A stretch of 9,624 nt of DNA from an uncultured Microbacterium sp. (GTDB lineage Bacteria; Actinomycetota; Actinomycetes; Actinomycetales; Microbacteriaceae). The stretch covers positions 1 to 9,624 of the forward strand of contig CALANM010000150.1 in the NCBI GenBank assembly GCA_937926065.1. The letters are read 5' to 3'. The notes under the pieces are model-generated. The model ran no database searches. It was not told the DNA's origin and saw only the letters and a list, made by a program, of their open reading frames with translations. Of this stretch, positions 1 through 6,988 are shown piece by piece. How positions within the stretch are numbered: position 1 is the stretch's first letter; each line of letters opens with the position of its first letter. Position numbers and translations under genes: made by a program.

Positions 1-16
1 CCCACCCACTCAGAAC

Positions 17-23
17 AAAGGAG
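17..23 (+). promoter_or_regulatory. Ribosome binding site of the DHDPS-family gene
   Basis: AAAGGAG lies five bases before the ATG at 29. It is a strong Shine-Dalgarno sequence and supports that start. The 28 bases before the gene are too few to show a promoter or an upstream gene, so the operon may begin further left. Confidence 0.8.
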
Positions 24-28
24 TTCGC

Positions 29-928
29 ATGCCAGAGGGCTATCGCGGGATCATCCCACCGCTCGTCACCCCTTTCCACCAGGACGGCACCGTCGACGAG
101 GTGGCGCTCCGCGCGGAGATCGACTTCCATCTTTCGGTCGGCGTCCACGGGATCTGCGTGACGGGGACATCGGGCGAGGGGCACACGCTCAACAAGGAGG
201 ATTCTGCACAGATCGCGCGTATCGCGGTCGATGAGGTCGCCGGCCGCGTGCCGGTCATTGCGGGCATCATCCAGAACTCGACTGCCGTTTCGGTGGAGTT
301 CGCGGAGGCAATTGCCGAAGCCGGCGTCCACGGGCTGCAGATCACGCCGGTGCACTACCTGTTCAAGCCGGGCACCGACGAGACGGTCTACCACTACCGC
401 ACACTTGCCGAGCGGGTGGGGCTGCCGCTCGTGATCTACAACGTGGTGCCTTGGTCGATGGTCGAGGTGCCCGCCCTGCTCACGCTCACATCAGAGGTTC
501 CCGAGGTCGTCTCGGTGAAGCAGAGCGGCGGTGATCTGCACAAGGTCGCGGATCTGCTCTGGGCTCTTCCCGAGAAGACGACGATCCTCAGCGCTGTCGA
601 CGACCTTCTCTACCCCGCTTTCGCGATGGGCGCCCACGGATCGGTGTCGGGAAGCTCGTCTCTCGCGCCGCAGCTCGTGCTTGAACTGTGGAATGCCGTG
701 CAGGACGGTGACCACGCCCGCGCCCGCGACGTGCACCGGCGTCTCCTGCCCCTGTGGCGCGCGGTTGAAGGCAACAACATGAACGCTCTCATGAAGGAAG
801 CCATCACTGCTCAGGGGCGCACGGGAGGATACGCGCGCCGGCCCGTCGACCCGGTCACCGACGCACAGCGAAAGCGCATTCGTGAGGCCGTCGAACAGGC
901 CGGCCTTCTCGATCCCGCCTACGCATGA
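29..928 (+). CDS. DHDPS/N-acetylneuraminate lyase family aldolase or dehydratase
   Basis: A 299-residue class I (Schiff-base) TIM-barrel enzyme of the DHDPS/NAL family, at full family length (about 290-310). Visible hallmarks are the GTSGE motif at residues 46-50, the catalytic tyrosine Tyr137 in IYN, and the Schiff-base lysine Lys164 in VSVKQS. Such enzymes bind a 2-keto acid through the lysine and catalyse reversible aldol cleavage or dehydration/deamination. It is probably not lysine-biosynthetic DapA. After Tyr137 the sequence reads NVVPWSM, where true DHDPS has NVPSRTG, so the arginine that holds the aspartate-semialdehyde carboxylate is absent. Its place at the head of a TRAP transporter and ALDH cluster points to catabolism of a 2-keto-3-deoxy acid or similar. 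Cleavage to pyruvate plus an aldehyde and dehydration to a semialdehyde are both possible. The family call is firm; the substrate is unknown. Confidence 0.93.
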   Translation: MPEGYRGIIPPLVTPFHQDGTVDEVALRAEIDFHLSVGVHGICVTGTSGEGHTLNKEDSAQIARIAVDEVAGRVPVIAGIIQNSTAVSVEFAEAIAEAGVHGLQITPVHYLFKPGTDETVYHYRTLAERVGLPLVIYNVVPWSMVEVPALLTLTSEVPEVVSVKQSGGDLHKVADLLWALPEKTTILSAVDDLLYPAFAMGAHGSVSGSSSLAPQLVLELWNAVQDGDHARARDVHRRLLPLWRAVEGNNMNALMKEAITAQGRTGGYARRPVDPVTDAQRKRIREAVEQAGLLDPAYA

Positions 929-931
929 CCC

Positions 932-961
932 GGCGGGTGCGCCGTGCGCGACGCACCCGCC
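932..961 (+). promoter_or_regulatory. Intercistronic stem-loop before dctP
   Basis: GGCGGGTGCG (932-941) is perfectly complementary to CGCACCCGCC (952-961). This gives a 10-bp, nearly all G-C stem with a 10-base loop, starting three bases after the stop of the DHDPS-family gene. No T-run follows (the next bases are AACCCTCC), so it is not a canonical intrinsic terminator. It may be a GC-rich-type attenuator or a 3' mRNA-stabilising or processing structure. The rest of the 79-base gap holds only the dctP ribosome binding site region; I see no convincing promoter in it. Confidence 0.7.
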
Positions 962-1007
962 AACCCTCCACCATCACGATCCACATCACAGAAGGACACG
1001 GTAGAAA

Positions 1008-2054
1008 ATGCCACGTACAAAGAAGTACGCCGCCGCCGGGGTCATGATCGTCGCGGCCCTCGCGCTCGCATCATGTGCGAACGCCACGAGCAACCCGGGC
1101 GACCCGAGCGAACCGGGAACATCCAACGGGGAGACCATCGACATCAGGTTCGGTCACCTCTACGAAACCACCCATCCGTTCCACGAGTGCGGGGCGCAGC
1201 CGTTCCTCGAAGAGATCAACGGTGCAGGTCTCGGGCTCAACGTCACGATCTATCCCGCAAGCCAGCTGGGCAACGAGCAGGAGCTCGTGCAGTCGGTCGC
1301 CTCGGGCGACCTGGACATCGCGCTCGGTGGTCCGGGTGCCGTGGCCAACTGGTATGCCCCGATCAGCGTGCTCGACGCCGCGTATGTGGTCGATGACTGG
1401 GATCACATGAAGCGCGTGTGGGAGAGCGACATCGGCGACCAGTTCCGTGAGGGCCTGGCGGAAAGCGGGATCGAGCCGCTCGACCTCTGGCTGTACGGCT
1501 CCCGTCACGTCACCACCGGCAAGAAGCCCGTGCACGGTCCGGATGACCTCAAGGGCATGAAGTTGCGCGCTATCGACACGCCGATCAGCCTCGCGAACGC
1601 GGCGTCGCTCGGCTCCAGCCCAGTGCCGGTGGCCTTCGACGAGCTGTATGTCGCGCTGTCGCAGGGCGTTGTCGACGGGCAGGAGAATCCGATCCCGACG
1701 ATCGACTCGCTCAAGCTCAATGAAGTTCAGGGGTACCTGAATCTCACCGGGCACCTGCTGCAGTCCACCGTGATGATCGCGTCGAAGAACCTGACCGAGC
1801 GCTTGAGCGACGAGCAGCACGACGCCATCATCGCTGCCATGCAGAAGGCGGGCGACGGTGTGCGCGACTGCGTCCAGAACATCGAGAACGAGCGCCTCGA
1901 GCAGTGGGAAAAGGAAGGCGTGTGGACGGAGATCATCTACCCCGAGGACATCGACCTCGATGCCTTCCGTGCGCGGGCCGAGGCAGAGCTGCCGTCGAAG
2001 TTCGCCGACACCTGGGGTGACCTCTACGAGCGAGTGCGCGCCCTCGCCGACTGA
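1008..2054 (+). CDS. dctP: TRAP transporter solute-binding lipoprotein (DctP family)
   Basis: A 348-residue extracytoplasmic receptor of the DctP/SiaP family that captures an organic acid and delivers it to the DctQM permease. The N-terminus has basic residues (RTKK), a hydrophobic stretch, and a lipobox L20-A21-S22-C23, so it should be a lipoprotein anchored at Cys23, as expected for a monoderm bacterium. Mature-domain landmarks are RFGH near 47-50, a GSRHVTT segment with Arg166, KLR with Arg187 (the usual carboxylate-binding arginine position), and GVVDGQENP at 220-228. These imply an acidic substrate, but its identity cannot be read. The ATG at 1008 has GAAGGA at 991-996, eleven bases upstream. 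The gene is flanked by strong hairpins on both sides and followed by dctQ and dctM. Confidence 0.95.
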   Translation: MPRTKKYAAAGVMIVAALALASCANATSNPGDPSEPGTSNGETIDIRFGHLYETTHPFHECGAQPFLEEINGAGLGLNVTIYPASQLGNEQELVQSVASGDLDIALGGPGAVANWYAPISVLDAAYVVDDWDHMKRVWESDIGDQFREGLAESGIEPLDLWLYGSRHVTTGKKPVHGPDDLKGMKLRAIDTPISLANAASLGSSPVPVAFDELYVALSQGVVDGQENPIPTIDSLKLNEVQGYLNLTGHLLQSTVMIASKNLTERLSDEQHDAIIAAMQKAGDGVRDCVQNIENERLEQWEKEGVWTEIIYPEDIDLDAFRARAEAELPSKFADTWGDLYERVRALAD

Positions 2055-2060
2055 TCACCG

Positions 2061-2096
2061 GCGGGCGGCACATGAGCTTGTTCGTGTGCCGCCCGC
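2061..2096 (+). promoter_or_regulatory. Strong intercistronic stem-loop between dctP and dctQ
   Basis: GCGGGCGGCACA (2061-2072) pairs perfectly with TGTGCCGCCCGC (2085-2096). In RNA the stem can continue inward through U-G, G-C, A-U and G-U pairs (2073-2076 with 2081-2084), leaving a CUUG tetraloop at 2077-2080. That makes about 16 bp, starting six bases after the dctP stop. No T-run follows. The position, just after a binding-protein gene and before its permease genes, is typical of structures that protect the receptor mRNA 3' end or partly terminate transcription so that receptor exceeds permease. It ends 19 bases before the dctQ ribosome binding site and does not mask it. Confidence 0.82.
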
Positions 2097-2115
2097 GTTC
2101 CCGGTCGTCCAGTGC

Positions 2116-2122
2116 AAAGGAG
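2116..2122 (+). promoter_or_regulatory. Ribosome binding site deciding the dctQ GTG start
   Basis: AAAGGAG lies nine bases before the GTG at 2132. It fixes the dctQ start there rather than at the in-frame ATG at 2072. That ATG sits inside the preceding hairpin, lacks a ribosome binding site, and would add 20 residues unlike DctQ. Confidence 0.8.
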
Positions 2123-2131
2123 CAGACAGCG

Positions 2132-2764
2132 GTGACCGACTATGCAGAACTCGTCCGGTACGAGGGCACATGGACTCTCGAGCGGTGGATCATCCGCATC
2201 CAACGCTGGGGATCCATCCTGTTCCTGTCCCTGATCGTGGCACTCGTGGTGACCCAGGTCGTCACACGATACGTCTTGGCGGACCCGCCGCTGTGGACGG
2301 AGGAGTTCGCCCGATATGCGTTGGTGTGGCTGGCCTTCCTTGGCGCCGGGTGGCTCGTCGCGATCAACGATCACCTCACCGTGCACGGCCTGGACATGGC
2401 TCTCAGCACACGGGGCAAGGTGATCCTGGACATGCTCGTGCAGCTCGTCCAAGGCGCGGTCGCTGTCGTCGTCCTTCTCAACGCGCCGGACTTCCTGCGT
2501 CGCGTCTCGCTCCAGCACTCCGCTGCGGGCGGCCTGTCGATGGCGTGGGTGTACGGGAGCGTCGCGGTCGGGTTCGCCCTGATCCTCTTGCACTCGGTGC
2601 TGATCACCGTCAAAGACGTGCTGGCGCTGACCGGCCGCGGCGATCTGCGGCACCTGGACGCCCACGGTGTGCCGGCGCCGGAAGACACCGAGATCGTTGC
2701 GGACGCGGCACGGGACGGGGACGGGGAAACCGCCTGGCCGGGGTTCGAGGAGGGGACACGATGA
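2132..2764 (+). CDS. dctQ: TRAP transporter small permease subunit (DctQ family)
   Basis: A 210-residue integral membrane protein starting at GTG. Four hydrophobic segments are visible at about residues 26-46, 63-80, 98-117 and 138-160. The family signature is clear: RYVLADPPLWTEEFARYALV from residue 46, then WLAFLGAG. DctQ pairs with DctM to form the membrane part of the ion-driven TRAP symporter. Typical DctQ proteins are about 160-180 residues. Here a hydrophilic, acid-rich tail of some 45 residues follows the fourth helix (about 165-210) and is predicted to be cytoplasmic. The stop overlaps the dctM start by four bases (ATGA, 2761-2764), indicating translational coupling and equal stoichiometry of the two subunits. 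Confidence 0.92.
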   Translation: MTDYAELVRYEGTWTLERWIIRIQRWGSILFLSLIVALVVTQVVTRYVLADPPLWTEEFARYALVWLAFLGAGWLVAINDHLTVHGLDMALSTRGKVILDMLVQLVQGAVAVVVLLNAPDFLRRVSLQHSAAGGLSMAWVYGSVAVGFALILLHSVLITVKDVLALTGRGDLRHLDAHGVPAPEDTEIVADAARDGDGETAWPGFEEGTR

Positions 2765-4041
2765 CTGTTCTGCTGATGGTGCTGGGCCTGCTGGTCTGCT
2801 TGCTCGTGCTGCGCCTTCCCGTGTGGCTCGCCCTGCTCGTCCCATCGGTCGTCTACATCCTCTTCTCGGGCGGTGTCTCGTTCTCGGTGCTTCTCCAGCA
2901 GCTGACGGGCGGGGTGGACAGCTTCGTGCTGCTCGCCGTCCCCATGTTCATCCTCATGGGGAACCTCGCCAACGCGTCGGGCGTCACCGACCGCATGTTC
3001 GCCGCGGCGAAAGCGGTGCTGGGTCCCGTGCGCGGCAGTCTTGGTTACGTCAACATCTTCGTCTCGCTCGGGTTCTCCTGGATGAACGGGTCCGCGCTGG
3101 CGGATGTCGCGGGAACGGGCAAGATCGAGATCCCTGTCATGGTCAAGAGCGGCTACGACCGCCGCTTCGCAGTGGGCCTCACCGGGGCGTCGGCACTCAT
3201 CGGCCCGATCATGCCACCAAGCATCCCCGCCGTCATCTTCGCCCTGACAGCCGGCGTCTCCCTGGGCGGCATGTTCCTGGCCGGCATCGGCCCGGCCTTC
3301 CTGCTGACGCTGGTGCTGATCATCTGGGTCTGGGTGTTGATGCGCAAACAACACCACCTCAAGCTCGCCCGGGTCAGCGGCGCCGAACTGCGGCGAAGCG
3401 TAGTGCGGTCGCTGCCGGCGCTCGCGACGCCGATCATCCTCGTGGGCGGGATCCTCGGCGGAATCTTCACTCCTACCGAGGCGGCAGGCGTGGCGGTCGC
3501 CTACGTCTTCCTGCTCGGAGTGGCGTATCGAGAGTTCACCGTCGCCAAGATCCGTGAGGTGTTCCGTTCGTCGGCGCACTCCACCGCGAGCGTGCTCGTG
3601 ATCATCGCCTCGGCGTCCCTGTTCGCCTGGATCCTGACGGTCGAGGGGGTGCAGGTGGTCGTCGGTGACTTCCTCCTGTCGATCGTCCATGAGCGGTGGC
3701 AGTTCCTGATCCTCGTCAATCTCCTGCTTCTGGTGCTGGGCACCCTGATGGAGACGACCGCTCTCATCCTCATCCTGGTGCCGATCCTCATGCCCATTGC
3801 GGTGAGCTTCGGGGTAGACCCGCTGCACTTCGGGGTGATCGTGGTCTTCAACCTGATGGTGGGACTGCTGACGCCGCCGCTGGGCCTCCTCCTGTTCCTT
3901 TTGAAGTCCATCACGGGCATGCCCCTGAAGGACGTCGTCTTCGGCGTCTCTCGGTTCGCCGTACCGATCTTCGCATGCATGATCCTGCTGACCTTCGTGC
4001 CCGAGATCGCGCTGACGATCCCACGGATGTTCGGAATATAG
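2761..4041 (+). CDS. dctM: TRAP transporter large permease subunit (DctM family)
   Basis: A 426-residue polytopic membrane protein of the usual DctM length (about 425-430). It forms the transport channel and couples substrate entry to an ion gradient. Recognisable elements are GSALADVAGTG (110-120), MPPSIP (151-156), GIFTPTEAAG (234-243), LMETTALILILVPIL (329-343) and LLTPPLGLLLF (369-379). It is hydrophobic nearly throughout, with about 11-12 membrane segments. The ATG at 2761 is preceded by AGGAGG at 2748-2753. A longer reading frame is open upstream to 1858, but that extension lies over dctP and dctQ in another frame and is not protein-like. The stop TAG overlaps the ribosome binding site of the regulator gene that follows. 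Confidence 0.96.
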   Translation: MTVLLMVLGLLVCLLVLRLPVWLALLVPSVVYILFSGGVSFSVLLQQLTGGVDSFVLLAVPMFILMGNLANASGVTDRMFAAAKAVLGPVRGSLGYVNIFVSLGFSWMNGSALADVAGTGKIEIPVMVKSGYDRRFAVGLTGASALIGPIMPPSIPAVIFALTAGVSLGGMFLAGIGPAFLLTLVLIIWVWVLMRKQHHLKLARVSGAELRRSVVRSLPALATPIILVGGILGGIFTPTEAAGVAVAYVFLLGVAYREFTVAKIREVFRSSAHSTASVLVIIASASLFAWILTVEGVQVVVGDFLLSIVHERWQFLILVNLLLLVLGTLMETTALILILVPILMPIAVSFGVDPLHFGVIVVFNLMVGLLTPPLGLLLFLLKSITGMPLKDVVFGVSRFAVPIFACMILLTFVPEIALTIPRMFGI

Positions 4042-4045
4042 GAGG
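4040..4045 (+). promoter_or_regulatory. Ribosome binding site of the LysR-type regulator gene
   Basis: AGGAGG overlaps the last two bases of the dctM stop and sits five bases before the ATG at 4051. It supports this start and co-transcription or coupling with dctM. Confidence 0.75.
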
Positions 4046-4050
4046 CAGGC

Positions 4051-5076
4051 ATGAGCATTGATCAGCAGATGGGCGCCCGCCTCGGCTCCCTCGGGATCGA
4101 TCGGCTGACGAGCTTCCTCGGCGTCATCGATCACGGCGGGTTCAGCGCCGCCGCCGAGGCTCTTCCGCGCTCGCAGTCGCGGGTCAGCGTCCACGTCGCC
4201 GAGCTGGAGGACCGTCTGGGGGCACCGCTGATCGATCGGGCATCGCGCCCGGTCGTCCCGACCGACATCGGCCTCGTTCTGGCCCAATACGTTCGACGCG
4301 CGCTCAACGAGCTTCGGGTCGGCGCGGACCACGTGCAGGCGCTCCTCAACCTGGAGGAGGGTGAGGTGCGGCTCGGAAGCTACGGCAGCGCGAGCATCGC
4401 GTTCCTGCCGGCGGTGCTCCGCAATTTCACGGACAAGCATCCCCGCGTGCACGTCATGCTCTACGAGTCGGATGCCCAGCAAATCGAGCGCGCGCTCGCC
4501 GAGCGTCGGGTTTCGCTCGCCGTGCGCACGCTGTATCCGCCGCCTCGCACGGAGGGCGTCCGATGGCGCCCGCTATGGCGCGAGCGCATCGTCCTCGTGA
4601 TGCCGGACGGTCGCGATGTGCCTGACGTGCTCGACGTCGCCCAGGCGAGGGAGATCCTGCGGACGGAGAAGGTGATCTCGGTGGGGCTGCCCCCGGACAG
4701 CTCACAGAACGACGGGATGCGTGACCTGGACACGGTCCGGCTGCTCGGCCTGCTGGGTGCTGACCCCGCGCGTGCGATCTACACGCTTCACCCGCAGGCG
4801 CTCATCTCGATGGTGCGGGCGGGGCTCGGCGTCGGCATAGTCAACAGCCTCGCGGTGGATGCGAGTGACAGCACAGGCGTGATCGCCGTGCCGCTGGACT
4901 GCCCCGACGCCCGCCGCGACGTCGTGGTGTGCTGGTACGAAGGGCACTACCACTCGATCGCCGAGCGCCGGATGTTCGATGAGATCGTCAATGCGCCGGC
5001 GCCGCCCGGCACGGAGCGACTTGAGTCTGTGGACCATGCCACGCCTCGCAGCGCCCCGCGCAGGTGGGAAGCATGA
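4051..5076 (+). CDS. LysR-type transcriptional regulator
   Basis: A 341-residue LysR-family DNA-binding regulator. The N-terminal winged helix-turn-helix spans about residues 18-77, with the typical pattern LTSFLGVIDHGGFSAAAEAL from residue 19, then SQSRVSVHVAELEDRLGAPL, and the wing ending in PTDIG. A linker helix follows. The effector-binding domain starts with EVRLGSYGS near 105 and contains the usual VRAGLGVGIVNSLAV segment at 255-269. About 25 extra residues close the protein. LysR regulators normally sense a pathway metabolite and are often divergent from their targets. This one lies in the middle of the operon, nine bases after dctM and overlapping the next gene by four bases, so it is likely co-expressed with the system it controls. 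Its operator should lie near the operon promoter, which is not identifiable here. Effector unknown. Confidence 0.94.
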   Translation: MSIDQQMGARLGSLGIDRLTSFLGVIDHGGFSAAAEALPRSQSRVSVHVAELEDRLGAPLIDRASRPVVPTDIGLVLAQYVRRALNELRVGADHVQALLNLEEGEVRLGSYGSASIAFLPAVLRNFTDKHPRVHVMLYESDAQQIERALAERRVSLAVRTLYPPPRTEGVRWRPLWRERIVLVMPDGRDVPDVLDVAQAREILRTEKVISVGLPPDSSQNDGMRDLDTVRLLGLLGADPARAIYTLHPQALISMVRAGLGVGIVNSLAVDASDSTGVIAVPLDCPDARRDVVVCWYEGHYHSIAERRMFDEIVNAPAPPGTERLESVDHATPRSAPRRWEA

Positions 5077-6074
5077 CTCGCGGGTCACGTTGGGCGATCG
5101 TGGGTACGGGAACTATCGCGACTCGGATGGCGACGGACCTCGCCAGCGATCTGACAGCAGCCCGGCACGTCGCGACGCTCTCACGCGACCGCGAGCGTGC
5201 CCGCGAGTTCGGTGCACGCTTCGGCAGCGACGCCGGGGCGTACCACGACGTCGACGAGCTCGTGCGCGACGCTGTGCCGGACGTGGCGTACATTGCCACC
5301 CCGCACACCGCACACGCAGAAGCCGCTCGAGCGTTCCTCGACCGCGGCGTCGCGGTGCTCGTCGAGAAGCCGATGGCGTGCACGGCAGCCGAAGCGGCCG
5401 CCCTGTTCGGTCACGCACGAGCACGTGGCGTGTACCTGTGCGAGGCGATGTGGACGCGCTTCAACCCCGTCGTGCGGGCCCTTCATGAAGAGCTCCAGTC
5501 TGGGGCGATCGGAACGGTGCAATCGGTGAGGACCGGACAGGGCTTCGCGATCCCTTTCGACCCGACGACTCGTATGTGGAACCCGAGCGTTGCCGGCGGT
5601 GCGGCCTTGGACATGTCGTGCTACGCGTTCGCGATAGGCGTGATGGCGTACGGTGCCCTGCGGATCGACCACGTGTCTGCCGCGTTCGCACCGAACGGGG
5701 TCGACGCCGAGGCGACGGTCGACTACGTCGGCTTGGGGGGAGGCGAGGGTCGCGCGGAGTGGAGCTTTGTCCGGGCCATCGCCGCCGCGGCGGAACTGGA
5801 GGGAACCGACGGCAGTGCGCATCTGCTGGCGCCGTTTCAGAGGACCGCTGGCTTGAGAATCGACGGTCTGCGGGCGGATGGGCATCGTCACGTCGTGATC
5901 GAGCAGCCCCTGCGTGGCGAGGGGTTCGTGCCCATGATCGACATCGTCTCGCGTGAGGTGGACGAGGGGCGGCTGACGAGCCGCATCATGCCTCCGGAGG
6001 AGAGCCTCACGATCGCTGCGGCCACCGATCAGGTGCTCGATGCGCTCGCGGGCCTGAAGGAGGGCGGCCGATGA
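5073..6074 (+). CDS. Gfo/Idh/MocA family NAD(P)-dependent oxidoreductase
   Basis: A 333-residue dehydrogenase. The N-terminal Rossmann fold has the dinucleotide motif GTGTIA at 11-16, then YIATPHTAHAEAA at 73-85 and the EKP motif at 98-100 with catalytic Lys99. The C-terminal domain includes EAMWTRFNP (124-132) and GGAALDMSCYA (175-185). Asp180 and Tyr184 there occupy the usual catalytic positions. The EAMWTRF wording and the tyrosine, rather than histidine, recall the branch holding dihydrodiol dehydrogenase, glucose-fructose oxidoreductase and NADP-dependent xylose dehydrogenases. A sugar or sugar-acid dehydrogenase is therefore plausible. I prefer the ATG at 5073, which overlaps the regulator stop as ATGA like its neighbours. 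A GTG at 5064 would add three residues. No strong ribosome binding site is seen, so initiation may rely on coupling. Confidence 0.92.
   Translation: MTRGSRWAIVGTGTIATRMATDLASDLTAARHVATLSRDRERAREFGARFGSDAGAYHDVDELVRDAVPDVAYIATPHTAHAEAARAFLDRGVAVLVEKPMACTAAEAAALFGHARARGVYLCEAMWTRFNPVVRALHEELQSGAIGTVQSVRTGQGFAIPFDPTTRMWNPSVAGGAALDMSCYAFAIGVMAYGALRIDHVSAAFAPNGVDAEATVDYVGLGGGEGRAEWSFVRAIAAAAELEGTDGSAHLLAPFQRTAGLRIDGLRADGHRHVVIEQPLRGEGFVPMIDIVSREVDEGRLTSRIMPPEESLTIAAATDQVLDALAGLKEGGR
6057..6063 (+). promoter_or_regulatory. Ribosome binding site of the FAH-family gene
   Basis: AAGGAGG, inside the end of the oxidoreductase gene, lies seven bases before the ATG at 6071 and supports that start. Confidence 0.7.
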
Positions 6075-6988
6075 GGATCGGGCATCTGGCTTCGGGTGAT
6101 TTCGTGATCGACGCAGGCGGTGTCGTCGCCGTTCGCGATGCGGCTCAAGCCCGCAGCGGCGACGGGCCGAGCCCCGACCTTCCCGAAAGCGTCGAGGACG
6201 TCATCGTCGACGCGAATGGCGCCAGGGCGGCACTCCGTGGACTCCTCGACTGGCTGCACACCGAGGAGGGAGCCGCGGTGCCTCGGGTCGCTCCAGAAGG
6301 CATCGGGTGGCGGTCGCCTGTCGAGCGACCGGGGAAGATCGTGTGCGTCGGGCTCAATTATCACGACCACGCTCACGAGGTCGGTCTCACGCCGCCGACG
6401 CAGCCGTTGCTGTTCGCCAAGCTGCCATCCGCGGTCACCGGATGTGGTGCGGGCGTGCGCATGCCCAGCATGTCATCACAGCTCGACTACGAAGCCGAGC
6501 TCGCCGTCGTCATCGGGCGGCGAGCGGTCGATGTGGCGGAAGGCGACGCGTACGGCCACGTCGCCGGCTACACCGTCATGAACGACGTCTCGGTCCGCGA
6601 CGTCATGTTCGGTGACGGGCAGTGGCTGCGGGGCAAGTCGCTCGACACCCACGCTCCCCTCGGCCCCTGGCTGGTGACACCCGACGAGCTGGCAGATCCG
6701 ATGCGGCTCGCGATTGAGACCCTCGTGAATGGGGAGCCGCGCCAGCGTTCTTCGACGGGCGAGATGATCTTCTCGGTTCCCGCACTGATCTCCTACATCT
6801 CCCACCATTTCACCCTCGATCCCGGCGACGTGATCGCCACGGGAACGCCGGCCGGGGTCGGGCTGGCAATGGATCCGCCCCGGTTCCTCCGCGTGGGTGA
6901 CATCGTCGACGTCACTATTGAGGGCCTCGGGACCCTGACCAATCGCATCATCGACCATCCGGTCGCCGCGGAAAGGAGAAGTGCATGA
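6071..6988 (+). CDS. Fumarylacetoacetate hydrolase (FAH) family enzyme
   Basis: A 305-residue FAH-superfamily protein. It has a variable N-terminal part (1-85) and a complete catalytic domain beginning KIVCVGLNYHDHAHEVG (89-105). The N-Y-x-x-H-x-x-E pattern gives His100 and Glu103. Divalent-metal ligands are expected at Glu141 and Glu143 (LDYEAELAVVIG) and Asp172 (MNDVSVRD). GKSLDTHAPLGPW (188-200) and DPGDVIATGTPAGVG (250-264) are classic. Known members hydrolyse acylpyruvates or 2,4-diketo-3-deoxy sugar acids, hydrate or isomerise 2-oxo-enoic acids, or dehydrate 2-keto-3-deoxy-pentonates to 2-oxoglutarate semialdehyde. With an SDR and a 2-oxoglutarate-semialdehyde-type ALDH beside it, either of the sugar-acid roles fits best. 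The gene overlaps both neighbours by four bases. The family is certain; the reaction is open. Confidence 0.94.
   Translation: MRIGHLASGDFVIDAGGVVAVRDAAQARSGDGPSPDLPESVEDVIVDANGARAALRGLLDWLHTEEGAAVPRVAPEGIGWRSPVERPGKIVCVGLNYHDHAHEVGLTPPTQPLLFAKLPSAVTGCGAGVRMPSMSSQLDYEAELAVVIGRRAVDVAEGDAYGHVAGYTVMNDVSVRDVMFGDGQWLRGKSLDTHAPLGPWLVTPDELADPMRLAIETLVNGEPRQRSSTGEMIFSVPALISYISHHFTLDPGDVIATGTPAGVGLAMDPPRFLRVGDIVDVTIEGLGTLTNRIIDHPVAAERRSA
6972..6978 (+). promoter_or_regulatory. Ribosome binding site of the ALDH gene
   Basis: AAAGGAG ends six bases before the ATG at 6985, within the last codons of the FAH-family gene. It supports this ATG as the start. Confidence 0.75.

Noticed and set aside
29..928. 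Biosynthetic dapA (lysine pathway)
   Set aside because: The arginine expected after the catalytic tyrosine is missing, and the neighbours are catabolic and transport genes, not lysine biosynthesis genes.
932..961. Canonical rho-independent terminator after the DHDPS-family gene
   Set aside because: The stem is strong but no T-tract follows, and downstream genes appear to belong to the same cluster. It is reported as an intercistronic stem-loop instead.
972..989. CATCAC direct repeat (972-977 and 984-989) as a regulator operator
   Set aside because: Only six bases repeat, with no dyad symmetry and no recognisable promoter nearby. This is expected by chance in such a gap.
944..1396. Open frame of 150 residues overlapping the start of dctP
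   Set aside because: Its translation is Arg-rich and low-complexity, and it lies out of frame over a clear signal peptide and receptor domain.
2072..2131. ATG at 2072 as the dctQ start
   Set aside because: It lies within the strong stem at 2061-2096 and has no ribosome binding site. The GTG at 2132 has AAAGGAG at the right distance.
1858..2760. Upstream extension of dctM to an earlier start
   Set aside because: The added sequence overlaps dctP and dctQ in another frame, is Arg/Pro-rich and has no DctM similarity. The ATG at 2761 has a good ribosome binding site and gives the family length.
2371..4482. Long open frame of 703 residues on the minus strand, opposite dctM
   Set aside because: It is antisense to clear dctQ, dctM and LysR genes. 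Its translation is a low-complexity run of His, Asp, Glu, Gln and Arg, typical of the antisense of GC-rich hydrophobic codons.
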